From Schistocerca nitens (lineage: Eukaryota; Arthropoda; Insecta; Orthoptera; Acrididae), in the NCBI RefSeq assembly GCF_023898315.1, contig NC_064619.1, positions 507,256,594 to 507,320,593 on the forward strand: a DNA stretch of 64,000 bases. Reading direction: 5' to 3'. The position numbers were made by a program, and so were the translations under genes. The notes below the pieces were generated by a model. The model made no database searches and had not been told where the DNA came from. It saw nothing but the letters and a program-made list of their open reading frames with translations. Within the stretch, counting starts at the first letter, position 1; the number at the start of each line of letters is the position of its first letter. Of this stretch, positions 56,006 to 64,000 are shown piece by piece.

Positions 56006-57200
56006 ATGAGGCGCTCCGCAGAACTCACGGACTTTGAACGTTGTCAGGTGATTGGGTGTCACTTGTGTCATACGTCTGTACGTGAGATTTCCACACTCCT
56101 AAACATGCCTAGTCCACTGTTTCCGATGTGAGAGTGAATGGGAAACGTGAATGGACACTCACAGCACAAAAGAGTACAGGCCGACCTCGTCTGTTGACTG
56201 ACACAGGCTGCCGACAGTTGAACAGAGTAATGTGTAATACGCAGACATCTATCCTGGCCATCACACAGGAATTCCAAACTGCATCAGGATCCACTGCAGG
56301 TACTATGACAGTTAGGCGGGAGGTGAGAAAAATAGGATTTCATGGTAGAGCGGCTGCTCATAAACCACACATCACGCTAGTGAATGCCAAAAGATGCCTC
56401 GTTTGGTGAAAGGAGCGTAAACACTGGACGATTGAACAGTGGAAAAACGTTGTGTGGACTGACGAATCACGGCAGACAAAGTGGCGATCCGATGGCAGCG
56501 TGTCGGTATGGTGAATGCCCGGTGAACGTCATCTCCCAGCGTGTGTAGTGCGAACAGTAAAATTCAGAGGCGGTGGTGTTACGGTGTGGTCGTGTTTTCC
56601 ATGGATGGGGCTTGCACCCATTGTTGTTTTCCGTGGCACTATCACAGCACAGCCCGACATTGATGGTTTAAGCACCGCCGCGCGGGATTAGCCGAGCGGT
56701 CAAAGCGCTGCAGTCATGGACTGTGCGGCTGGTCCCGGCGGAGGTTCGAGTCCTCCCTCGGGTATGGGTGTGTGTGTTTGTTCTTAGGATAATTCAGGTT
56801 AAGTAATGTGTAAGCTTAGGGACTGATGACGTTAGCAGTTAAGTTCCGTAAGATTTCACACACAGTTGAACAGCTGAACAGTTTAAGCACCTTCTTGCTT
56901 CCCACTAACGAAGAGTAATTCGGGGATGGCGATTGCCGCTTTCAACACGATCGAGCACTTGTTAATAATGCTCGGCCTGTGGCGGATTGGTTACACTACA
57001 ATAGCATCCCTGTAATGGACTGGCCTGCACAGAGTCCTGTCCTGATTCCTATAAAACAGCTTTAGGATGTTTTGGAACGCCGACGTCGTGCCAGGCCTCT
57101 CCGACCGACATCGATTCCTCTCCTCAGTGCAGCACTCCATGAACAACGGGCTGCCATTTCCCAAGAAACCTTCCAGCATCTCATTGAACGTATGCATTGA
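56006..57200 (+). pseudogene. Tc1-like transposase of element alpha, broken
   Basis: It starts with ATG 56006 (MRRSAELTDFERCQVIG), with a one-base loss near 56110. It continues in a second frame (VNGKREWTLTAQKSTGRPRL, 56128-56409), the paired helix-turn-helix and GRPR linker. The DDE part has VVWTDESRQTKW (first D, about 56450). The SINE lies between this and the second catalytic block (QHDRALVN, about 56947). The last block reads PAQSPVLIPIKQL then a stop: SPDL is altered and the catalytic E of the PIE motif is K. The C-terminus (LSSAALHEQRAAISQETFQHL-type reading) ends near 57200. Confidence 0.82.
56677..56880 (+). mobile_element. tRNA-derived SINE (family 2), full length, nested
   Basis: tRNA-like head (GCCGCGCGGGATTAGCCGAG, GCGCTGCAGTCATGGACTGT, GGTTCGAGTCC) and body GTGTGTGTTTGTTCTTAGG, ending AGATTTCACACACAGTTGAA. 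The perfect 11-bp target duplication GTTTAAGCACC lies at 56666-56676 and 56881-56891. It is the third level of nesting here. Confidence 0.94.
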
Positions 57201-57614
57201 AAGTGGAAGCTGTCATCAAGGTTAAGGGTGGGCCGACACATTATTGAATTCCAGGATTACCGACGGATGGCGCCACGAAATTGTAAGTAATTTTCAGCCA
57301 GGTGTCCGGATGCTTTTGATCACATAGTGTACATAACATGGATAAACGACGGCTGCGGAGACGAGCACGGACGAACAGACGTGCAACTGTTGACCAAATT
57401 GCCACCCAGATGAAGCTAGGGGCTATCGAAAGTGTACCCTCAAAGAGCGTTTGGCGAACTTTACTGCATATGGTCCTCCGCAACAGGCGCCCGTTTCATG
57501 CACTCATAGCGACTGCTGTTCAGCGGCGAAGAACGGCTGGAATTTTCACGCTGGTAGCGCAACTGAACGCTCGCTGAGTGGTGACAGGTGGCCTTTCCAA
57601 ATGAACCACGTTTT

Positions 57615-57881
57615 CAGAATGAGATTTTCACTCTGCAGCGGAGTGTGTGCTTATATGAAACTTTCCTGGCAGATTCAAACTGTGTGCCGGACCGAGACTC
57701 GAACTCGGGACCTTTGCCTTTCGCGGGAAAGTGCTCTACCACTGGCAGAAATAAAGCTGTGAGGACGGGGCATGGGTCATGCTTGGATAGCTCAGTTGGT
57801 AGAGCACTTGCCCGCGAAAGGCAAAGGTCCCGAGTTCGAGTCTCGGTCCGGAACGCAGTTTTAATCTGCCAGGAAAGTTTC
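57615..57881. mobile_element. tRNA-derived foldback element (type A), short form
   Basis: The perfect 12-bp target duplication GAACCACGTTTT lies at 57603-57614 and 57882-57893. The left ~42 bp hold a small hairpin (CACTCTGCAGCGGAGTG). Then GAAACTTTCCTGGCAGATTC begins a long arm containing a minus-strand tRNA-like segment, and the right arm holds the plus-strand tRNA-like segment (GCTCAGTTGGTAGAGCACTT, CCCGAGTTCGAGTCTCGG), ending in the inverse of the left arm. 267 bp, non-coding. Confidence 0.9.
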
Positions 57882-58441
57882 GAACCACGTTTTATACTCC
57901 ATCGGGCAGATGGCGGTTGGCGTGAACGGCCGTTTAACAATCATCAGAAGGGGCCAGGCCGGGGTAAGGAGCGTTATCGTCTGGGAAATGTTTTCATGGC
58001 ATTCCCTGGAATATGTCTTCATTATGGAAGGCTCCGTGAATCAACAGAAGTACGCCTCTATCATTGCGGATTATGTCCACTCCTATAGGCAGTTTTTTTT
58101 CCTCGAAACGATCGCGTCTAAAATCGGGTATCTGCAACGTGACACACAGTTCGCGGTTTACATGCGCATTCGAAAAACACTAAGATAAGTTTACCATACG
58201 CCACCGGCCAGCAACCCCTTGGATTTTAGTCTAATTGAGAATGTATGTGAGAATCCCGATCGGGCTGTTCGCGCCATGGAACCTCAATCGTGAAACCTAA
58301 AGCATCTGGCCGCTGCACTGGTGTTGGTATGACTCCACCTCCCTCTCTGTACCTTCCAGAACCTCACCGACACTCTTACTGTACGTCCGCACTGAAAAAG
58401 GTGGCTTATTCACGCTTTTGACAGGTGGCCACATTAATGTA

Positions 58442-58688
58442 GTTACACAGTGGAGCTACAAGTTATCGTTTATTAATAAACATAGTACCACCACATTTAA
58501 GTTGCAGGCAAGAGTGATTTTACAAACATTAACCACACCTAATTTATTAGACATTAGCGGTTGATAAAGTTAGCCAGTATGTTAAACAAATCTTTGAGCT
58601 TTCCAATCACAAAAATCATTTACCACTGAGTTCTCCACGACTTACAAAAAAATCTTCGTCACACTTATTAAAACATACATAAGAACCA
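58442..58688. other. Unassigned spacer
   Basis: No gene or repeat recognised. Confidence 0.3.
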
Positions 58689-58689
58689 T

Positions 58690-60930
58690 GTTGCTGCTGT
58701 TGTGGTTTTCAGTTCGAAGACTGGTTTGATGCAGCTCTCCATGCTACTCTATCCTGTGCAACATCTTCATCTCAGAGTCTCTACTGCCACTTACATCCTT
58801 GTGAATTTGTTTATTATATTCATCTCTTGGTCTCCCGCTACGATTTTTACCCCCCACACTTCCCTTCAGTACTAAACTGGTTATCCCTTGAAATCCCATC
58901 AGCCGATCCCGTCTTCTAATCGGGTAGTGCCACAAACCTCTTTGCTCCCCAATTGTTTTCAGTACTCCCTCATTTGTTACGTCATGTACCCATCGAATAT
59001 TCAGCATTCTTCTGTAACACCACTGTTCAAGAGCCTCTGTTCTCTTCTTGTCCAAACTATTTATCGTCCATGTCTCGCTTCCATACATGGCCACAGTCCA
59101 TACAAATACTTTCAGAAAAGACTTCCTGACACTTAAATCTATATTGGATGTTAGAAAATTTCTCTTCTTCAGAAGCGTTTTTCTTGCATTTTATATCCAC
59201 TCTACTTGGACGATCATCAGTTACTTTGCTGCTCAAATAACAAAACTCTTTATCTACTTTAAGTGTCAATTTCCCTAATCTAATTTCCACAGCATCACTT
59301 GATTTAATTCGATTTTATTCCATTATCCTTGGTTTGCATTTGTTGATATTCATCTTATATCCTCCTTTCAAGACACTGTACATTCCGTCCAACTGCCGTT
59401 CCGTCCTTTGCTCTCTCTGAGAAAATTACAATGTCACTGACAAACCTCAACGTTTTTATTTCTTGTCACTGGACTTTAATTCCTACTCAAAATTGTTCTT
59501 TTGTTTCGTTTACTGCTTGCTCAATATACAGATTCAATAACCGCGGGGATAGGCGACAAGTCTGTCTCACTCTCTTCTCAACCACTGCTTCCCTTTCAGG
59601 CTCCTCGACTCTTACACCTGTTGTTTGGTGTCTGTACACGTTGTAAATAGCCTTCCGTGTCCTGTATTTTACCCCTGTTACCTCAGAATTTCAAAGAGGG
59701 TATTCCAATCAACATAGTCAAAAGCTTTCTCTAAGTCTACAAATGCTAGAAACGGAGTTTTGTCTTTCCTTAACTTATCTTCTACGAGAAGTCATAGAGT
59801 GAGTATTGCCTTGCGTGTTCCTACATTCCTCCGGAACCCGATCTGACCTCCCACGAGGTTGGCTTCTACCAGATTTTACATTCATGGGTAAAGAATTTAT
59901 GTTAGTATTCTGCAACCATGGCTTATTAAACTAATAGCTCGATAATATTCACACCAGTCGGCACCTGCTTTCTTGGGAACTGGAATTACTACATATTTTT
60001 GAAGTTTGAGGGTATTTCTCCTGTTTCATACATCTTGCACACCGCATGGAAAAGTTTTGAAATGGCTGGCTCTCCCAAGTTGTAATGGAATGTCGTCTAT
60101 TCCCGGAGCCTTGACTCGACTTAGGTCTTTCAGTGCTCTTCACATTCTTCTGGCAGTATCTAATCTCCCATCTCACCGTCCTCTACGTCCTCTTCCATTC
60201 GTGTAATACTGCCCTAAAGTACATCTCCCTCCATGTACTCTTTCTATCTTTCAGTTTCCACTTCTTTCCTTAAGACTGGTTTTCCATCCGAGCTTCTAAC
60301 ATTCATACAGGTGGTTCTTTTTCCTTCAAAGATCTCTTTAATTTTTCTGTAGGGGTCATTTATCTTTCCCGTATTGATATATGCCTCTGAATCCTTACAG
60401 TTGTCTCCTCGGCATTCCTTCTTAGACATTTTTCACTTCCTGTCAGTCTCATTTTTCAGTTATTTTTATTCCCTTTCACCTGCTTCATTTATTGTATTTT
60501 TATATTTCCTCCTTTCATTTATTAAGTGCAGTATTTCTTGTGTTACCCAAGGATTTCTATTAGGCCTCGCCTTTTTCCTATTTGATTCTGTGCTGTCTTC
60601 ACTATTTCATCTCTCAAAGCTATGCATTCTTCTTCTATTGCTTGCCTTTTCCCTGTTCTCGTCAATCTCTCCCTAATTCTCTCAACAAACTCTGGTTCTT
60701 CCAGTTTACCTTAGGTCACATCTCCTTGATTTCTTCAGTTTTAATCTAGACTTTATGAGCAATAAATTGTAGTCGGTGTCCACATCTGGGACTAGAAATG
60801 TCTTAAAATCTTAAACCTGGTTCCTAAATTTAAGTCTTACCACTTTATAATCAGTCTCAAGTCCTCCGGTGTTTCCAGGTCTCTTCATAAAAATAATTTC
60901 ATAGATATTTAAAACTTTACATAGCCCCAG
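58690..60930 (-). mobile_element. LINE, antisense, 5'-truncated, same family as 4.1 kb
   Basis: Its 3' end is near 58690 (GTGGTTTTCAGTTCGAAGAC). Going up the minus strand it contains the C-terminal domain, RT and part of the region upstream of RT, stopping near 60930, so the endonuclease is mostly missing. About 2.2 kb. It is less rearranged than the 28 kb copy and serves as the best guide to the family layout. Confidence 0.85.
58744..60700 (-). pseudogene. LINE reverse transcriptase, broken, active site altered
   Basis: The C-terminal block (59094-58744) reads YGSETWTINSLDKKRTEALE and RMLNIRWVHDVTNEGVLKTI. Further upstream on the minus strand the RT active-site box at 59433-59444 reads F-V-S-D where F-A-D-D is expected, so one catalytic aspartate is lost. 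An FVDLEKAFD-type block is readable near 59720-59745 and RT N-terminal blocks to about 60170. Many stops and frameshifts occur. Confidence 0.82.
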
Positions 60931-60931
60931 T

Positions 60932-61262
60932 GCAACAGGCGGCCTAAACCTTAACACAGCGGATCAGTTTCCAAAACAATCAACTGATGGCCATCAAATC
61001 AAATTTTAAATCATTGTAGCTGCCTCGTACGGTTAACACTGTCTGTACACACGCTAGGAACTACCAGTGCACGAGACATTAAAAAAGTGGTGGGGCTTAT
61101 ACACAACTGAAGGAACATCACATTTGCTTACGTCACTTAAAGACAGACGTAATGACGAAAAACAGGAAGCCATATTTATTAGTAATTAAAGTAGGAGACG
61201 GACAAGAAATTTTGTCGTCATAAACAAATTCAACATCTATGCTAGATGCAGTTATGCTAATA
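60932..61262. other. Unassigned spacer
   Basis: No gene or repeat recognised. Confidence 0.3.
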
Positions 61263-61264
61263 TA

Positions 61265-62686
61265 CACTCCTGGAAATTGAAATAAGAACAACGTGAATTC
61301 ATTGTCCCAGGAAGGGGAAACTTTATTGACACATTCCTGGGGTCAGATACATCACATGATCACACTGACAGAACCACAGGCACATAGACACAGGCAACAG
61401 AGCATGCACAATGTCGGCACTAGTACAGTGTATATCCACCTTTCGCAGCAATGCAGGCTGCTATTCTCCCATGGAGACGATCGTAGAGATGCTGGATGTA
61501 GTTCTGTGGAACGGCTTGCCATGCCATTTCCACCTGGCGCCTCAGTTGGACCAGCGTTCGTGCTGGACGTGCAGACCGCGTGAGACGACGCTTCATCCAG
61601 TCCCAAACATGCTCAATGGGGGACAGATCCGGAGATCTTGCTGGCCAGGGTAGTTGACTTACACCTTCTAGAGCACGTTGGGTGGCACGGGATACATGCG
61701 GCCGTGCATTGTCCTGTTGGAACAGCAAGTTCCCTTGCCGGTCTAGGAATGGCAGAACGATGGGTTCGATGACGGTTTGGATGTACCGTGCACTATTCAG
61801 TGTCCCCTCGACGATCACCAGTGGTGTACGGCCAGTGTAGGAGATCGCTCCCCACACCATGATGCCGGGTGTTGGCCCTGTGTGCCTCGGTCGTATGCAG
61901 TCCTGATTGTGGCGCTCACCTGCACGGCGCCAAACACGCATACGACCATCATTGGCACCAAGGCAGAAGCGACTCTCATCGCTGAAGACGACACGTCTCC
62001 ATTCGTCCCTCCATTCACGCCTGTCGCGACACCACTGGAGGCGGGCTGCACGATGTTGGGGCGTGAGCGGAAGACGGCCTAACGGTGTGCGGGACCGTAG
62101 CCCAGCTTCATGGAGACGGTTGCGAATGGTCCTCGCCGATACCCCAGGAGCAACAGTGTCCCTAATTTGCTGGGAAGTGGCGGTGCGGTCCCCTACGGCA
62201 CTGCGTAGGATCCTACGGTCTTGGCGTGCATCCGTGCGTCGCTGCGGTCCGGTCCCAGGTCGACGGGCACGTGCACCTTCCGCCGACCACTGGCGACAAC
62301 ATCGATGTACTGTGGAGACCTCACGCCCCACGTGTTGAGCAATTCGGCGGTACGTCCACCCGGCCTCCCGCATGCCCACTATACGCCCTCGCTCAAAGTC
62401 CGTCAACTGCACATACGGTTCACGTCCACGCTGTCGCGGCATGCTACCAGTGTTAAAGACTGCGATGGAGCTCCGTATGCCACGGCAAACTGGCTGACAC
62501 TGACGGCGGCGGTGCACAAATGCTGCGCAGCTAGCGCCATTCGACGGCCAACACCGCGGTTCCTGGTGTGTCCGCTGTGCCGTGCGTGTGATCATTGCTT
62601 GTACAGCCCTCTCGCAGTGTCCGGAGCAAGTATGGTGGGTCTGACACACCGGTGTCAATGTGTTCTTTTTTCCATTTCCAGGAGTG
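61265..62686 (-). mobile_element. Tc1-like DNA transposon, copy C, apparently complete
   Basis: A 1,422-bp element flanked by TA (61263-61264, 62687-62688). The left end reads CACTCCTGGAAATTGAAATA and the right end is inverted CACTCCTGGAAATGGAAAAA. Ends and transposase are both intact, so this is the best candidate in the window for an autonomous transposon. Confidence 0.95.
61420..62442 (-). CDS. Tc1-like transposase, intact (340 aa), D-D(32)E
   Basis: Same architecture as the copy A protein: two helix-turn-helix segments (about 12-55 and 75-125), D155, D244 and E277. The start at 62442 (MPRQRGRE) gives 340 residues. The open frame extends upstream to 62727, beyond the element end, so the upstream ATGs are not the natural start. 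Relative to copy A it has L126, T191, R301, N314 and C330. No stop, frameshift or active-site change. The long open frames on the opposite strand are a by-product of its GC-rich codons. Confidence 0.93.
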   Translation of the reverse strand: MPRQRGREPYVQLTDFERGRIVGMREAGWTYRRIAQHVGREVSTVHRCCRQWSAEGARARRPGTGPQRRTDARQDRRILRSAVGDRTATSQQIRDTVAPGVSARTIRNRLHEAGLRSRTPLGRLPLTPQHRAARLQWCRDRREWRDEWRRVVFSDESRFCLGANDGRMRVWRRAGERHNQDCIRPRHTGPTPGIMVWGAISYTGRTPLVIVEGTLNSARYIQTVIEPIVLPFLDRQGNLLFQQDNARPHVSRATQRALEGVSQLPWPARSPDLSPIEHVWDWMKRRLTRSARPARTLVQLRRQVEMAWQAVPQNYIQHLYDRLHGRIAACIAAKGGYTLY

Positions 62687-62792
62687 TATTTTAAATGAAT
62701 GAAACTAGAGGATATACTAATGAACAACAGTTAATGACAGTCGTACATATAGGTTGGAATGTTTTTCGCATCTACGTTGCTGTAAAGGATGC

Positions 62793-62990
62793 CGGCCGCG
62801 GTGGTATCGCGGTTCTAGGCGCTCAGTCCGGACCGCGCGTCTGCTACGGTCGCAGGTTCGAATCCTGCCTCGGGCATGGATGTGTGTGTGATGTCCTTAG
62901 GTTAGTTAGGTTTCAGTAGTTCTACGTTCTAGGGGACTGATGACCACAGATGTTAAGTCCCATAGTGCTGAGAGCCATTTGAACCATTTT
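62793..62990 (+). mobile_element. tRNA-derived SINE (family 1), full length
   Basis: Head CGGCCGCGGTGGTATCGCGG, B-box GGTTCGAATCC and tail GAGCCATTTGAACCATTTT. The perfect 12-bp target duplication TGTAAAGGATGC lies at 62781-62792 and 62991-63002. It has a small GT insertion in the GTGTGTGTGATG segment. Confidence 0.94.
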
Positions 62991-63002
62991 TGTAAAGGAT
63001 GC

Positions 63003-63154
63003 AGAAAAGGATTTGACAGCGCAGTGGTTGCAAATTAAGGAAAGCGTTACAGTAACTAAATGTGAACAGGACCATGGCCAATATGTTTAGGCACAACGGA
63101 ATTAAAGACACTAGCTGCCAGTGTGCGCTGATTTATATCACTGGGGCAAGTTGC
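63003..63154. other. Unassigned spacer
   Basis: Nothing recognised. Confidence 0.3.
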
Positions 63155-63240
63155 AAACTTTTGCTGGACCGTGATTCGCGCTCATTAGGCAGATGCAGTG
63201 ACCGCTACGCCATGCGGCCACGGTAGGTACAACCACAGTG
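63155..63240 (-). repeat. tRNA-like SINE fragment (another family)
   Basis: On the plus strand GGACCGTGATTCGCGCTCAT, TAGGCAGATGCAGTGACCGC and TACGCCATGCGGCCACGG; the complement resembles the head of a tRNA (A-box-like and B-box-like parts in order). No body or target duplication recognised. Confidence 0.45.
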
Positions 63241-63589
63241 GCTGCAGTAATACGTCTACAGTCACACCCAAATTCTCGGCTTAGACCACGCACTAACAAT
63301 GTAGGGTCCCTGCTCATTACCCTCATTAGTCGCGGCATTCCACCGATTCCCATAAGAGTTCGAGGCTGAGGTGCATCTGCACTGAAGGGATGATCGGCTG
63401 TCATCGCCTTAATTATATATGTGGAACCATGTTCTTTCTAAGAAGTTTTGGTGTCCACATATATAACTATGGAAACGACCTCCACACGAATCTTTACTTC
63501 CCGTTGTTCGGTGGTATCGTCGTGTGTGTATTCGTTAGCCAGCCGACAGTAGAAGTAAGTCTGTATCTAGGGCAAGACCATCATCAGAA

Positions 63590-63660
63590 TGCAGTTAGTC
63601 ACCCTGAAGAGAACAGCAGCAAAGTCAGTCGAAACGTAGATATTTTCGTTGTTCCTAGTA
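63590..63660 (+). repeat. Penelope-like terminal-repeat fragment with weak hammerhead-like core
   Basis: CTGAAGA (63604-63610) and GAAACGTA (63631-63638) occur in the right order. The intervening stem II is poorly paired, so only the outline of the motif remains. Confidence 0.35.
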
Positions 63661-63779
63661 CTTCAAATGACGCTGCCGAATATCCAAAATTATTTTATTA
63701 AAATATTCGATGCCAGGAAATACAGAAGAAAAGCAAGTATCCATTCCTACATCCTAGAACATCCATTTTTTGTCCTTGA

Positions 63780-64000
63780 ACGGGTACTAAAATTGCTGCA
63801 GAGAGACACGCTATCGCCCTTGGGGGGCTGCAACTGCCGTACACAGCCGTCACAGCTGGGACGGCAGGCCTCCAGTGTGGCTGGCAGGCAGGCAGCGGCT
63901 GCGGTGTGAGCGATGGGCCGCCCTTAGTGCGGCTTCCGCGCTGATAGCGGTGAGACGTATGGCGGGCCGTAACCCTCCCCTCAGCCGCCACTCTGTTTTC
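63780..64000. other. GC-rich sequence at the window edge
   Basis: CpG- and GGC-rich (GGCAGGCAGGCAGCGGCTGC near 63881), cut by the window end. Could be the edge of a CpG island; no protein or repeat identified. Confidence 0.3.

Larger units (their letters stand above)
55872..57329 (+). mobile_element. Tc1-like element alpha, nested, inactive
   Basis: TA flanks are at 55870-55871 and 57330-57331. Terminal repeats: CACTATGCGATCAAAAGTAT on the left, and inverted CACTATGTGATCAAAAGCAT on the right. The length is 1,458 bp including the SINE and its duplicated target, about 1,243 bp without. It inserted in element beta's transposase sequence and was later hit by the SINE at 56677. Confidence 0.93.
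55676..58420 (+). pseudogene. Tc1-like transposase of element beta, split in three
   Basis: Segment 1 (about 55676-55868): first helix-turn-helix, with a stop near 55710. Segment 2 (57337-57577): second helix-turn-helix (RRRARTNRRATVDQIATQMK), which then loses frame. Segment 3 (57894-58420): DDE domain start as FILHRADGGW, then VIVWEMFSWHSLEY and VNQQKYASIIADYVHSY, then YLQRDTQFAV for the second catalytic region (QQDN-type), after which stops dominate and the final PIEN-type motif is only faintly visible (LIENVC near 58233). Clearly dead even without the insertions. Confidence 0.75.
55655..58440 (+). mobile_element. Tc1-like element beta, host of two insertions, inactive
   Basis: The transposase reading starts before the inner element (about 55676, TAKFVKWSRAVVVKICHD and NGTIQNVRRQLC), is split at a TA by element alpha (55872-57329), and resumes at 57332 with DKRRLRRRARTNRRATVDQI. 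A second interruption, the foldback element at 57615-57881, lies between the second helix-turn-helix and the DDE domain. The right end is near 58430 (ACAGGTGGCCACATTAATGT). The left terminal repeat was not located. Confidence 0.8.

Overview
The window looks like intergenic DNA from a large, repeat-rich insect genome, most likely a grasshopper or locust of the Schistocerca type. This is an inference. It rests on the dense set of tRNA-derived SINEs ending in CCATTTGAACCATTT, the palindromic tRNA-like elements, and LINE, Tc1 and mariner families that I associate with acridid genomes. No bacterial operons, rRNA genes, CRISPR arrays or convincing host protein-coding genes were seen. The only long intact reading frames belong to DNA transposons.

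Layout. 0-10 kb: unassigned AT-rich DNA, a decayed mariner (2273-3596) and a nearly full-length but dead LINE (about 4080-7080). 10-22 kb: a possible TIR element (9856-12538) carrying a SINE and a Penelope-like hairpin with hammerhead-ribozyme-like cores, two LINE 3' ends, a CpG-rich patch, several SINEs, a non-autonomous hAT element with a perfect 8-bp target duplication (18984-20213) and a defective Tc1 (20413-21823). 22-38 kb: tRNA-derived foldback elements, fragments of the first LINE family, a pogo-like transposase remnant (31101-32079) and a Tc1/mariner pseudogene hit by a SINE that was itself hit by a SINE (36.2-37.6 kb). 38-46 kb: a 308-bp duplicated sequence, a GC-rich patch, a SINE nested in a SINE, a head-to-head pair of Tc1 fragments and three more SINEs. 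46-64 kb: three near-identical 1.42-kb Tc1-like elements (46.7, 51.0 and 61.3 kb), two with intact 340-aa transposases, plus a four-element nest at 55.7-58.4 kb, a minus-strand LINE copy (58.7-60.9 kb) and further SINE and Penelope-like remnants.

Interactions. The autonomous-type units are the intact Tc1-like copies. The LINE families seen here are broken but are the sort of element that could have mobilised the SINEs. Target duplications and interruptions give a relative insertion order in several nests. The observations I rate highest are the hammerhead-like core in an inverted-repeat element at 11.1 kb, the unusual D-D(32)E catalytic spacing of the youngest Tc1-like family, and the palindromic tRNA-derived elements. 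Family names come from recognition of motifs and ends, not from a database search.
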